Positions 26,343-34,914 of a stretch of DNA of 64,000 nt are shown here, piece after piece. The stretch is taken from positions 1 through 64,000 of the forward strand of contig NZ_CP016463.1 in NCBI RefSeq assembly GCF_001713455.1. The letters run 5' to 3'. Origin of the DNA: Bosea sp. RAC05. GTDB taxonomy: Bacteria > Pseudomonadota > Alphaproteobacteria > Rhizobiales > Beijerinckiaceae. Below the pieces are notes generated by a model, which worked only from the letters and a program-made list of their open reading frames with translations, made no database searches and was not told where the DNA came from. Position numbers and translations under genes: made by a program. Position 1 is the first letter of the stretch; every line of letters starts with the position of its first letter.

Positions 26343-26725
26343 TCCTTGTCCTTCAGGGTCTGCAGGCGCTTCAGGAAGGCGGGTAAGTCGTCGCGATAGG
26401 CGGGCCCAAACAGACAGACCGTGCGTGTCCCGGGCTCGACCTCGGACCGGCCGGCATCGGTGACGACGAAACAGGGAATGCCTGCCTGCTTCGCTTCAGC
26501 TTCGACGCGATCAAGCGCGGCCGCGGTATCGACACGAACACTGATCTTCGGCATCGCGTCAGCGAGGTAGCGTTCCAGGAGCTGCGGGTTGTCGCGCGCA
26601 ACGACCAGGTGCAGCCATCCGGCAGCGTGCATCGCTTGCACCGCGAGCTTCCCACGAGACAAGGGCAGGTCCGTCCGGACGGCAAGCCACATCTTGAGTT
26701 CGGGTTCGGGCTGGGGCTGGCTCAT
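26339..26725 (-). CDS. pth2: Peptidyl-tRNA hydrolase, Pth2 family
   Basis: Archaeal/eukaryotic-type Pth2, which frees tRNA from stalled peptidyl-tRNA. Motifs: LAVRTDLPLSRGKLAVQAMHAA (Lys and His of the active site), then W, MPKISVRVD, FVVTDAGRSEVEPGTRTVCLFGPA. The family is scattered in bacteria and common on mobile elements. Start chosen at MSQPQPEPELKMWLAV (26725); the frame is open 25 codons further. First gene of a leftward four-gene cluster with overlapping or short spacings. Confidence 0.85.
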   Translation of the reverse strand: MSQPQPEPELKMWLAVRTDLPLSRGKLAVQAMHAAGWLHLVVARDNPQLLERYLADAMPKISVRVDTAAALDRVEAEAKQAGIPCFVVTDAGRSEVEPGTRTVCLFGPAYRDDLPAFLKRLQTLKDKE

Positions 26726-26838
26726 CTGACTTGCAAAGGCGTGATGTAGGATTCGCTGAACGGTTGCCATTATCATCGCCGCGGCATCCGAAAAGACCAA
26801 ACAGCGGCCAGCCCGCTCTTGAGGACGGATCGAGATCG

Positions 26839-27660
26839 ATGAAGCCCGACCAGTTCACTGTCGTCGAGGAATCGAAGGATGAGGCGAGCGGCCGGCATCT
26901 GCGGATCGTCGAGCTCAACAATCGCCGGGATCCGGCCTACGCCATCCATGAGCTCGGCGGTCGTTTTCATCGCGCAGATGAGTGGCATGCCGTCCATCCG
27001 TTCCTGTCCGATCTGGGAGATGCGCGCGAGACGACTCGGCTGATGCATCTCCATACGGTCGAGCTACGGGCGCTCGACCGCAAAGAGATGTTCGGAAGCG
27101 AGATCGGCAAGTCGACGCCGTGGGGCAAGGCCGACAGCGGCACCATTTACGGTCCTGGCGTCGTCTCATACGGCACCTCCCGTCATGGCGGCTTCAAGCT
27201 CGATGCCAAGGCCAATGCGCTCGTCCACCCTGCCCTGCGCAACAAGGGCGGCTGGTACGAAGAGGATTGCGAGTGGGCGAAGGTCGCCTGGACGTTCCAA
27301 GCCTTCTTCACGACCATGGAAGTGAATCGCGCCCGAAAGACCCTTGTCGAATGGCTGCCGCACGAGTTCATGGCGGCGACCGGCGAGGTGCTCGGGCTGG
27401 CTGACAGCCGCAAGCTCCGGGAGGAAGCCTTCGCAGCGGCGACGGTCGACAAGTGGGTGGTGATCTCGGCGATCGGACGCGACGACGGTGACGTGACCTG
27501 CATCGCCACTCTGGGCGGGCAGCGCGAGCGGCACGATGGACCCGCGGTCGAGGAGCGCACGTTCATCGTGCCGAAGGAGGAATATGGCCTGCGCGAATTC
27601 AATTTCGTCATCGACGAAGCGCGCCACAAGGAAGTCGTGGCGCCGTCACCCTCGCCGTGA
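26839..27660 (+). CDS. DUF7007-type protein with APSPSP tail
   Basis: 273 residues. The core IYGPGVVSYGTSRHGGFKLDAKANALVHPALRN with GGWYEEDCEWAKVAWTF is characteristic of DUF7007 proteins, frequent on alphaproteobacterial plasmids and of unknown function. Start at MKPDQF, after GATCGAGATCG. C-terminus VVAPSPSP. The convergent neighbour also ends in a Pro-rich tail, and the two coding ends form an 11-bp inverted repeat. Confidence 0.78.
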   Translation: MKPDQFTVVEESKDEASGRHLRIVELNNRRDPAYAIHELGGRFHRADEWHAVHPFLSDLGDARETTRLMHLHTVELRALDRKEMFGSEIGKSTPWGKADSGTIYGPGVVSYGTSRHGGFKLDAKANALVHPALRNKGGWYEEDCEWAKVAWTFQAFFTTMEVNRARKTLVEWLPHEFMAATGEVLGLADSRKLREEAFAAATVDKWVVISAIGRDDGDVTCIATLGGQRERHDGPAVEERTFIVPKEEYGLREFNFVIDEARHKEVVAPSPSP

Positions 27661-27685
27661 GGTCATCAGGGCGCGGGTGACGGCG
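27641..27685. terminator. Inverted repeat spanning two convergent stops
   Basis: CGCCGTCACCC (27641-27651) and GGGTGACGGCG (27675-27685) are perfect 11-bp arms with a 23-base loop that contains both stop codons. It may end transcription in both directions although no T-run follows. The arms encode parts of the Pro-rich tails. Confidence 0.5.
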
Positions 27686-28340
27686 TAACCTCGGTCGGTG
27701 CCTCCGGGACGACCGGCAGGCTCAGGACCCGCGCGTTGGCCTGAGCCCAAAGAGCCTTCACCTCTTTTGTGCCCGCTCGACTGAAACGTCCGCTGTGGGC
27801 GTTGCGCTTCTCGAACCAGTCCATATCGCGGGCCATCGGCGGCGCATCCTTGGCATCGTATTCGTACGAGCCGTCCTTCAGAATGCGAAGGTTGAGGTGT
27901 TCCCAATCTCTCGCGAAGCCCGATCGCTCCTCGCGGGGTTCGGGGAACAGCCTCAGCCCGATCACACCATGGCCCTCCCATCGGAAGTTGGTGGCAGTTT
28001 TGGGGAGGAGGATCGCCTCGTCGCACAGGCCGCGCTGAAGAGCGTCTCGCATCTTCAGGATGAGCTTCTCCTGCATGATCACCTTGCTGGAATCGTCAGG
28101 CCAGCCCGCTTCCAGGTTGATGGGTTTGACCTCGGCGAAGATCTTGCGATCGCTGGGGCCTGAGAAGGTGAAATCTGGCCACCAGATACCGGTGCGCACC
28201 TCCTCATACGCGACGTCCCACTTCACCAGATCGAAGAAGGCAGCCCACTTCGCTTCGTTGCGGCTGCGGTACCAAGTGCCGTCGTAAACGACCGGCTCGA
28301 CGACATCGTACTCGAACTTGCTCGGTGTCGCCTGGGTCAT
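27666..28340 (-). CDS. PD-(D/E)XK nuclease-like protein with TPSPAP tail
   Basis: The start at 28340 gives MTQATPSKFEYDVV and 224 residues. YRSRNEAKWAAFFDLVKW (Glu), IWWPDFTF (Asp) and KIFAEVKP (Glu-x-Lys) are in the order and spacing of the PD-(D/E)XK nuclease fold; similar stand-alone proteins are common in phages and plasmids. The longer frame to 28685 covers a regulatory region and is rejected. Tail: VTPSPAP. Substrate unknown. Confidence 0.72.
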   Translation of the reverse strand: MTQATPSKFEYDVVEPVVYDGTWYRSRNEAKWAAFFDLVKWDVAYEEVRTGIWWPDFTFSGPSDRKIFAEVKPINLEAGWPDDSSKVIMQEKLILKMRDALQRGLCDEAILLPKTATNFRWEGHGVIGLRLFPEPREERSGFARDWEHLNLRILKDGSYEYDAKDAPPMARDMDWFEKRNAHSGRFSRAGTKEVKALWAQANARVLSLPVVPEAPTEVTPSPAP

Positions 28341-28668
28341 CTCATCGAATCCTCGGTCAGATTGGCCGCCTTGGTAGGCAGCCCGCCCATTCACCATACC
28401 GAGGAGGCAAGCAAGAAGCCTTAAGCAGATCCACTCAATCCGATTTGAGTGCATGTGCGGATCAGAAGAATGCAGGGGAGCCGTTCGCACTATCCACGGA
28501 TCGATTGACCGATTCGGTGGCCTCAGATCACCGGGAAGCCTACAGTATTTACAGACGGCCGGCGGCGTGTCCTCGGCAAACTCAGGGACCAGGAGCGGTC
28601 CCGCCCCTCCGGCTCCTGGTTCGGAGACGTCTCTTTTCCGGCCCTCGGGCCTGGAGGTGAGGTCGCCC
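28341..28668. promoter_or_regulatory. Divergent 328-bp control region
   Basis: No gene. Contents: inverted repeat CACTCAA/TTGAGTG (28433-28451); the 13-mer GCACTATCCACGG (28487-28499), also at 32667-32679; a hairpin ACCAGGAGC/GCTCCTGGT (28588-28620); and a small GGCCC/GGGCC hairpin just before the GGAGGTGAGG ribosome site of the 28669 gene. The two hairpins could control translation of that gene. Confidence 0.55.
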
Positions 28669-29088
28669 ATGGCGACCTGCCGCAAGGCGGGGCGGGATCT
28701 TGAAAGGCTGACTGTGCCGCGGATCTCGAAAGCCTATCTGGCTCGCATTGATGCCCTGCCCTGGCCGGTCGTGATCGGGAGCCTGGGAATCACGCCTCCG
28801 CGCCAGGCCTCCAACCCGAGCTTCTTCATGCGCTGCGGCCAGCAGGATCGCACGCCGTCTTTGCGGTTCGACGCCGGCGGTCGCTACCACTGCTTCCGGT
28901 GTGGCACCAACGGCAGCAAGTTCGACTTCGTTCTGCGCTACATCGCTACGGGCGGTCATTCGATCTGGCACGTCGAAGACGACCCCTTCGACCGTAACGG
29001 CCAACTGCCCAGGCGTCATCGATCGGTGTTCACGCCCAAGGCCTATCGGGCCGCAATCAGGCACTTTGCGGCGACACACGCAATCTGA
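28669..29088 (+). CDS. CHC2-like zinc-finger protein
   Basis: 139 residues from an ATG behind GGAGGTGAGG. Residues about 55-85 (MRCGQQDRTPSL then YHCFRCGTNGSKFDF) match the DnaG-type CHC2 zinc finger, with the first ligand pair degenerate (RCGQ in place of CPFH). No TOPRIM or helicase domain follows, so it is not a primase by itself; it could bind single-stranded DNA or regulate. Long leader with hairpins upstream. Confidence 0.65.
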   Translation: MATCRKAGRDLERLTVPRISKAYLARIDALPWPVVIGSLGITPPRQASNPSFFMRCGQQDRTPSLRFDAGGRYHCFRCGTNGSKFDFVLRYIATGGHSIWHVEDDPFDRNGQLPRRHRSVFTPKAYRAAIRHFAATHAI

Positions 29089-29100
29089 CAGGCGAAGCAG

Positions 29101-29133
29101 AAAGGGCCCGGCATTGCTGCCGGGCCCCTTTTC
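29101..29133. terminator. Bidirectional intrinsic terminator
   Basis: Perfect 10-bp stem GGGCCCGGCA/TGCCGGGCCC (29104-29127) with loop TTGC, followed by CTTTTC rightward and preceded by AAA. It separates the 28669 gene from the convergent flotillin gene. Confidence 0.85.
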
Positions 29134-29153
29134 GTGATTTGGCTCGAAGCCGA

Positions 29154-30833
29154 TCAGCGCACCTGGGCAGGCGCCGTCGGTGCGGGAGCGGCCGGCGCAG
29201 GGGCCGCCTTGGACGCGGCGCCCGATCCGTTCACCGAAGCGACGAGCGTATCGATGGCGTTATCGCCGCCGGTGAAGCCGGCCTCGCTCAGAACACGGTC
29301 CAGGACCGGCTTGTTGGCCTGATAGGTGAGCAGCTGTCCGGCCAAGCCTTCGCCCGTCCCGACGCCGCTCGCACCGCCATCGCCGTTCCCGCGGCCCAGC
29401 ATGCCGCCGGTGTCGAAGATACGGATCTCCTTGATGTTCTCGATCGGCTTCACAGCCTGGGCGATGGCCTCCGGAACGATCCGGATGCGCTCGCGCGCCA
29501 GCTCGAAGCTGATGACGTTGTCGCCGATCGCGTTCTTCGCAGTGTTGATGGCGGTCAGCGCCTCGGCCTCGGCCAGGCCCTTCTCGCGGATACCCGTCGC
29601 CTCGGTCTTGGCCGCATTCGCGTTGGCACTCGCGATGGTCTCGATCGCTTCAGCGCGGCTCTGGGCAGCCTCCTTCTCCGCGGTCGCAGCGACCGTCACC
29701 GCAGTCGCCTGCGTCTCGGCTTCCTGCTGGGCGGCGATGACGGCGATGCGCTTGGTGCGGTCGGCGATCTCGACGGCTTTGGCCGTGGCGACCTTTTCCT
29801 CCGCCGCAACCGCGAGCGCACGAGCCTCGTCAGCCTTGGCCCTGGCGCGCGATTCTTCTTCGCTCTTCTCCGAGATCGCGATGTCGCGCTCCTGTGCGGC
29901 GATGCGAACCTCGCGCTCGGCATTGATCTGAGCGCTCTCCCTCACCCGGCGCGCATCGGCTTCACGCTCGGCGACCGTCCGCTCGGAGTTGATCCGGGCC
30001 TCTTCCTCGGCCTGCCGGGCCTCGGCTTCCTTCTGGGCGACCTCCGACCGGGTCTTGGAAGTGGCGTTGGCGATGTCGCGCTTCTGATTGAGCGTCGCTT
30101 CCGTCTGCTGCTTTTCCAGCCCGAGTTTCAGCTCCGTTGCCTCGCGATCCTTCTCGGCGATCGAGACTTCGGTGTCGCGCTTCACCTCGTTGCGCTCCTT
30201 GCGGCGCTGTTCGGAGATGCGCGTCAGAGCGGTCAGGCCTTCGGCGTCGAACACGTTCGTCTCGTTGAAGAACCGGATGTCGGTCTGATCGAGGCGCGTC
30301 AGTGAGACGCTTTCGAGCTCCAGGCCGTTCGACTGCAGGTCGGCAGCAACTGCCTCCTGGACGGCCTTCACGAAATCGGTCCGCTTCTCCTGGAGATCGC
30401 TGAGAGTGATCGTCGCAGCCGCCGAGCGCAGTGCGTCGATGAACTTGGCCTCGATCAGCTGACGCAGCTCGTCGGCGTCGTTGGTGCGATCGCCCAGGGT
30501 CTGGGCTGCCAGCGCGATCGAGCCGGCTTCCGGCTGGACGCGGACGTAGAACTCGGCGCCGATATCGACACGCAGCCGATCCTTGGTGATCAGGGCGTCG
30601 GACTCGCCACGACGGACCTCGAGGCGAAGCGTGTTCAGGTTGACGCTCGCGACCGAGTGGAAGATCGGCAGCACGATCGCACCGCCGTCGAGTACGACCT
30701 TCTTGCCGCCGAGACCGGTGCGCACGAATGCCGTGTCGCGCGTCGAGCGCTTGTAGAGCATCGCCAGGATGAAGCCGATGCCGAGGATGGCAACGAGCGT
30801 GATGAATGCGGGAATGAGAATGCCGATGGTCAT
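29154..30833 (-). CDS. yqiK: Flotillin-like SPFH protein (YqiK type)
   Basis: 559 residues: an N-terminal membrane helix (IPAFITLVAILGIGFILAML), an SPFH domain (about 40-200), then a very long Ala/Glu-rich coiled-coil (220-440) and a C-terminal oligomerisation region. The end is a Pro/Ala stretch (APAPAAPAPTAPAQVR). Flotillins organise membrane microdomains. Order yqiJ-yqiK is as in E. coli, with an 18-bp gap, preceded here by an extra gene. Confidence 0.88.
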   Translation of the reverse strand: MTIGILIPAFITLVAILGIGFILAMLYKRSTRDTAFVRTGLGGKKVVLDGGAIVLPIFHSVASVNLNTLRLEVRRGESDALITKDRLRVDIGAEFYVRVQPEAGSIALAAQTLGDRTNDADELRQLIEAKFIDALRSAAATITLSDLQEKRTDFVKAVQEAVAADLQSNGLELESVSLTRLDQTDIRFFNETNVFDAEGLTALTRISEQRRKERNEVKRDTEVSIAEKDREATELKLGLEKQQTEATLNQKRDIANATSKTRSEVAQKEAEARQAEEEARINSERTVAEREADARRVRESAQINAEREVRIAAQERDIAISEKSEEESRARAKADEARALAVAAEEKVATAKAVEIADRTKRIAVIAAQQEAETQATAVTVAATAEKEAAQSRAEAIETIASANANAAKTEATGIREKGLAEAEALTAINTAKNAIGDNVISFELARERIRIVPEAIAQAVKPIENIKEIRIFDTGGMLGRGNGDGGASGVGTGEGLAGQLLTYQANKPVLDRVLSEAGFTGGDNAIDTLVASVNGSGAASKAAPAPAAPAPTAPAQVR

Positions 30834-30851
30834 GATGGGCCCTGGTTGGTG

Positions 30852-31496
30852 TCAGTTGATGTTGATGAAGTCAGCGGGAAGCGCGGCCGCGAAGAAGGTG
30901 CCCCCGTCTCGGTCGACGAGAATGACCTTCGCGTTGGTTGGGATATCCGCCTGGCCCTGCGCGGCCTTTGTTGGCAGGAAATGCCAGTTGCCGTGGTTGT
31001 CGAGCACGCGGACACGCCCTGCCGATCCCTGATCGAGCGGCCCGAGCGTGACCACGGCATGCCGGCCGACCAGCAGGTCGAGCGAAACGACATATGTCTC
31101 GTCACGCGGGATGATTGCGGCGATGCCGCGTGAGGCGAGCTTCGACAGCGGAACAGCAATGGTGGCCGCGCAGATCGCGACGATTGCCGTCGGCAAATTG
31201 ATCGCCTGAGCCAGCAGGAAGCTCTGGAGAACGAAGCCTGTGGCTGAAAACGCGGCCAGGAAGGCGATGATCAGGACGAGGAGAGGCACGCGGCCGGGAT
31301 TGACCCAGCTCATGAGAGCACCCGCCAAGCTGTCGCCGAAATCGACGTCGATGTCGGGGTCGCCTGCCTTCAGGGCGGAAAAACCCAGCAGCACAGCCAA
31401 GCCCTCGAAAAGGACGAGGCCGAGCATGACCATCGCGGCGACCGCGAAGGGCTGATACTCGGGTTGAAGGAGGGCTTCGAAGTCGGTCAGTGCCAT
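30852..31496 (-). CDS. yqiJ: YqiJ-like membrane protein with OB-fold end
   Basis: 214 residues. Three hydrophobic helices (VAAMVMLGLVLFEGLAVLLGF; PLLVLIIAFLAAFSATGFVL; AINLPTAIVAICAATIAVPL) precede a C-terminal soluble beta-domain (VVSLDLLVGRHAVVTLG...VLVDRD-like) that matches the NfeD/YqiJ OB fold. Partner of the flotillin downstream. It overlaps the preceding gene by ten bases, so the three genes are one operon. Confidence 0.82.
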   Translation of the reverse strand: MALTDFEALLQPEYQPFAVAAMVMLGLVLFEGLAVLLGFSALKAGDPDIDVDFGDSLAGALMSWVNPGRVPLLVLIIAFLAAFSATGFVLQSFLLAQAINLPTAIVAICAATIAVPLSKLASRGIAAIIPRDETYVVSLDLLVGRHAVVTLGPLDQGSAGRVRVLDNHGNWHFLPTKAAQGQADIPTNAKVILVDRDGGTFFAAALPADFININ

Positions 31497-32608
31497 GCGA
31501 CGATCTCGTATGTTGCGTCAGTGTCGATGAAGGCGAGGAAGTTGGTGTCGAGCACGCGCACCAGGCGCATCGTGCCGCCGGGCATCATGCCGCCGGCGAG
31601 CTGCTGGCCGCGGTCGAGGAAGGCTTCTGCTTCAGACTGCACCGCGCGCCCCTCGGGGTTGTCGGTGCGCGCGTAGATGCGCCACATCGGCGCGCTCTCA
31701 TCGATTGTGTGCCCGGCGCGGGCCAGGGCGGCGAAAGCCTCTCCGAAACGAGACCAGACCAACGGATCGCTGGCCTCCCGAGGCAGCCAGATGCCGATCG
31801 GAAAGCGAAGCTCCTTGGCGAAGGACTTGAGACCTTCCATCCACGGCAGAAGCCGCACGATGCTAGCGACGGATTTGTGTGCCGTCATCGCCATGGCCTC
31901 AGACTGGGTCGGGTCGCCCAACATGCCCTGCGGGTCGCTCATGCAGCGCTGGAAGAAGATCGCATCCGCCAGAACGCGGCAGTCCGTCTCGTTCGACGCG
32001 ATGATCGCGTTCGCCAGGACAGCGATGTGCTCGGCGTGGTCACGGCCGCCGACTTCGCCGAGCAGTGGCGTCAGTCGAACCGTCTGAAGCGTGATGGCCT
32101 CGCCGCCCCGGTAAGACAGCGCACCGCCCGTTCTGACATGCCGACGCATGAAGGGGACGGGATCGTCGAGAACGAGCCCGCCATCCAAGACGAAGCTGTA
32201 GTCGCGTATCCCGACCAGAACCTCGGGCGAATCCGAACGGATGAACCAGCCCGGAAGCGCCGGGAGAGCCGTGTACGTGTTGGTGAACTCGATGCCGTCG
32301 ATGATCGAGCCGATCGAACCCGATCCGGTATCCAGAACCGCCCAGTCACCCTCGCGACCGATCAGGCTGTCGGTATCCGTCACCATGAGATCGTCGATCT
32401 TGGGAAATTCGGTCGCTGGGATGCGATCCTCGCCGATATCTGGAAACGCACCGAGGGCGGCAAGCTCATGCAGTGCAAACCCGGGCACTTCAGGCTCATC
32501 GCCGATGATCTGGAAGGCCAGGATCGGCGTGGCTTCGCGGTAGGTCAAAACGGCACGGATGGGCCCGAGGAACCGATTCAGTTTTCGCTTTGCTTCACCC
32601 ATATCCAT
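31487..32608 (-). CDS. Unknown first gene of the yqiJK operon, 373 aa
   Basis: Starts MDMGEAKRKLNRFLGPIRAVL; the remainder is soluble alpha/beta with many acidic loops and no recognised domain. It overlaps yqiJ, implying coupled translation and perhaps a link to the flotillin microdomain. No signal peptide or membrane helix, so it would act in the cytoplasm. I know of no such gene in the usual yqiJK context. Confidence 0.7.
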   Translation of the reverse strand: MDMGEAKRKLNRFLGPIRAVLTYREATPILAFQIIGDEPEVPGFALHELAALGAFPDIGEDRIPATEFPKIDDLMVTDTDSLIGREGDWAVLDTGSGSIGSIIDGIEFTNTYTALPALPGWFIRSDSPEVLVGIRDYSFVLDGGLVLDDPVPFMRRHVRTGGALSYRGGEAITLQTVRLTPLLGEVGGRDHAEHIAVLANAIIASNETDCRVLADAIFFQRCMSDPQGMLGDPTQSEAMAMTAHKSVASIVRLLPWMEGLKSFAKELRFPIGIWLPREASDPLVWSRFGEAFAALARAGHTIDESAPMWRIYARTDNPEGRAVQSEAEAFLDRGQQLAGGMMPGGTMRLVRVLDTNFLAFIDTDATYEIVAWH

Positions 32609-32907
32609 TCCTTTGAAGTCGGAGCATCAAGGTCGAATACGATCAGCAAATCAATCCTTGGGGACGGCACTATCCACGGCGATGATCCCCTTTCGACAAT
32701 GTGTACGGGGATTGCCGGGCCGGAAGTTTAGGCGCCGGCCAATCCGCAATTCATGGGTGAGCCTAGAAAGCCACACGGCTCGATAGGATTGAATAAACTG
32801 TATCCTTTCCTAATGCGCGGCATCGAGTTGTGATCCATAGATTGTTCTGCGATCCATGGAGGTCATAAGCCCCAATCATTGGTGGCAGCAAAAGCTGGAA
32901 AGAACTG
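32609..32907. promoter_or_regulatory. Divergent 299-bp control region, yqiJK operon / methyltransferase
   Basis: No gene. It carries the second copy of GCACTATCCACGG (32667-32679), a GATAGGATTGAATAAACTGTATCC patch with inverted AGGAT/ATCCT halves around 32783-32810, and GGAAAG before the methyltransferase ATG. Promoter boxes for both sides are not resolved. Confidence 0.4.
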
Positions 32908-34059
32908 ATGGATATGGCCATGGCCGGTGAAGGTCCCGGCGACAGATCTGCTGTCGGTGTGTCCGCCGGCTTGGCCGCTGCGGCCGAGCTGACGGCCATT
33001 GAGGCGTTTTCTGGTGCGGGTGGCATGTCTCTCGGGCTCTTGCAGGCTCACATTTCCGTCCGGCACGCCTTCGATCTCGACACGAATGCGATCGCGACCT
33101 ATCGGCATAACATCGGCGATCACGCCGCCGTCGCCGACGCGCGATCCCTTCGCGGATCTGATTTGCTCCGCAATGCCGGGCTCACCGAAGTCGACATTCT
33201 CAGCGGCGGGCCGCCATGCCAGGGCTTCTCGAAGCAGAGGCGGGGCGCCCATCTTGTCGCAGACGGACGAAACGATTTGGTGAGGGAGTACGCGCGGCTC
33301 GTGAGGGAGGTCGCGCCACGAGCCTTCCTCTTTGAGAACGTGTTGGCTTTCGGTCAGAAACGGGGGCGCGAGCTCATCGACTATGTCGACGACCAGCTTC
33401 CGGACTATCGCATCTATCGGTTCTTCACCTCGGCACTCGACTTCGGACTTGCCCAACGTCGGGGGCGCTTTCTGATGATCGGGGTCCGAAAGGACGTCTC
33501 GGCAATCGTGCCGCTTCTTCAAAAGTCGCCGAACCAGGCAACCGTGCGCATGGCGATAGGCGACCTGCCGCCGCCGCCCGACGACTATTCAGAGCATCCC
33601 GATTACCCAAATCATGCGCGATCCAAAGTCGGAGCGCTGAATGAAGAGCGGTTCCGGCACGTGCCTCCAGGCGGAGGCTGGTTCGATATTCCGCCGCATC
33701 TGAGGCTCGACTGCCACTCCGAGCTGGCTGGCGCCATCAGTGGTGGATGGCCAGACGTCTACGGTCGGCTCGAATGGACATCTCAAGCCGGGACCATCAC
33801 TGCAGGCTTTGACTCGTTCACGCGCGGCCGGTTCGGTCATCCAGAACAGCACCGCCCGATCACCTTGAGGGAGGGAGCCAGGTTGCAGGGGTTCCCGGAT
33901 GGCTTTCGCTTCCTCGGGTCACGCGCCCAGGTACGGCTCCAGATCGGCAACGCGGTCCCGCCTCCCCTTGCCCGCGCTGCCGGCGAGGCGCTGAAGCGGG
34001 TTCTCACGGGCGACGGACGGGTCCCGCAGCGGGCGCTGTTTCCGGATGAAGCCAGGTAG
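32908..34059 (+). CDS. DNA (cytosine-5) methyltransferase
   Basis: Transfers methyl from SAM to C5 of cytosine in a specific site. 383 residues: motif I AFSGAGGMSLG (33-43), motif IV GGPPCQGF with catalytic Cys104, motif VI ENVLAF (143-148), motif VIII QRRGRFLMIG, motif IX RPITLREGARLQGFPD and motif X QIGNAVPP. No restriction endonuclease neighbour is seen, so it may be an orphan (regulatory or anti-restriction) enzyme. Target recognition sequence cannot be read here. Confidence 0.93.
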   Translation: MDMAMAGEGPGDRSAVGVSAGLAAAAELTAIEAFSGAGGMSLGLLQAHISVRHAFDLDTNAIATYRHNIGDHAAVADARSLRGSDLLRNAGLTEVDILSGGPPCQGFSKQRRGAHLVADGRNDLVREYARLVREVAPRAFLFENVLAFGQKRGRELIDYVDDQLPDYRIYRFFTSALDFGLAQRRGRFLMIGVRKDVSAIVPLLQKSPNQATVRMAIGDLPPPPDDYSEHPDYPNHARSKVGALNEERFRHVPPGGGWFDIPPHLRLDCHSELAGAISGGWPDVYGRLEWTSQAGTITAGFDSFTRGRFGHPEQHRPITLREGARLQGFPDGFRFLGSRAQVRLQIGNAVPPPLARAAGEALKRVLTGDGRVPQRALFPDEAR

Positions 34060-34068
34060 ACCTGGCGG

Positions 34069-34908
34069 TCAAGGAGCAGGGGCCGGAGCTGTGCTCAGGG
34101 CCTCTCGCAGCTCCTTCAGGTGGCGGTAGGCTGTCCACCCCTTCGGAGTGAGCCAGATATAGCCGTTGGCGCTGTGCGAGACGAGGAAGCCCTGGCCCTC
34201 CTTGCCCATTTTCATGGTCGTCGCGGCGACCCAGCCATGCGACTTCCGAGCCTTCCAGGCGACATCCTTGCTGACGGCACTGCCGGTCCAGTACGTGGAC
34301 GCGATGTAGCCCAGCGCCAGGACGAGGTTCTGCCGCGGCTCGGCCATCGCTTCGAGAACTTCGATGTCTTCCGCGGTCAGGTCTTGGCCTGCGGCTTCCT
34401 TCTCGAAGTAGATCCGTCGCTTGATGAGATCGCTCATCCCCGTCGACATGGGGAAGCCCATACCCATCAGAGCATTGCGCATGCGCGGGCCGGTCGAGAC
34501 GTCGGGAATGCCGAGCTCAGAGCGCATTCGTTCGATCTCGGTGGCCGGCATGCCGCGGCTGTTTTCGATCAGGCTGTGGCTTTGCTCGGTCAGGTGCCGG
34601 GCTGCTTCCAGCGTCCCGGTCACCGACATCATGGCCAACGCGCCGTCGGCGTCAAAGCATGTCGAACGGCCACACCAAGGGCTGGCGGGATCCTGATCGA
34701 ACGTCTTGCCCTCATCGACTGCATGGATGAGGTCGCGGCCAAACCGGATGTGTTCCATAGCTTGGTCGTGGTTGAACCCGAGCACCCATTCCTTCGACTG
34801 CCCATCCCGGCGCCCCTTCTTGGCGTCCATACGTGACGCGAGTGCCCCCTCGACGTAGTCCGGGGTGATCTCGTGGATGCCGGTGCGGGTGACGATACGA
34901 TTGGGCAA
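34069..34908 (-). CDS. Unknown protein with APAPAP tail, 279 aa
   Basis: TTG start six bases after the upstream stop; an ATG at 34830 is an alternative. The sequence is helical, rich in Met in its middle (MRNALMGMGFPMSTGMSDL), and ends in a small winged-helix-like unit (FLVSHSANGYIWLTPKGWTAYRHL) before the tail STAPAPAP. The unit could bind DNA, but this is a guess. Operon with the 34915 gene. Confidence 0.68.
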   Translation of the reverse strand: MPNRIVTRTGIHEITPDYVEGALASRMDAKKGRRDGQSKEWVLGFNHDQAMEHIRFGRDLIHAVDEGKTFDQDPASPWCGRSTCFDADGALAMMSVTGTLEAARHLTEQSHSLIENSRGMPATEIERMRSELGIPDVSTGPRMRNALMGMGFPMSTGMSDLIKRRIYFEKEAAGQDLTAEDIEVLEAMAEPRQNLVLALGYIASTYWTGSAVSKDVAWKARKSHGWVAATTMKMGKEGQGFLVSHSANGYIWLTPKGWTAYRHLKELREALSTAPAPAP

Positions 34909-34914
34909 GGTGGT

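Noticed and set aside
29139..30305. Long + strand open frame opposite the flotillin gene
   Set aside because: Arg/Gly/Leu-rich shadow of the coiled-coil codons; the - strand has the SPFH domain and the operon.
31490..32731. + strand open frame of 413 codons
   Set aside because: Antisense shadow of the yqiJK operon's first gene; no ribosome site and poor composition.
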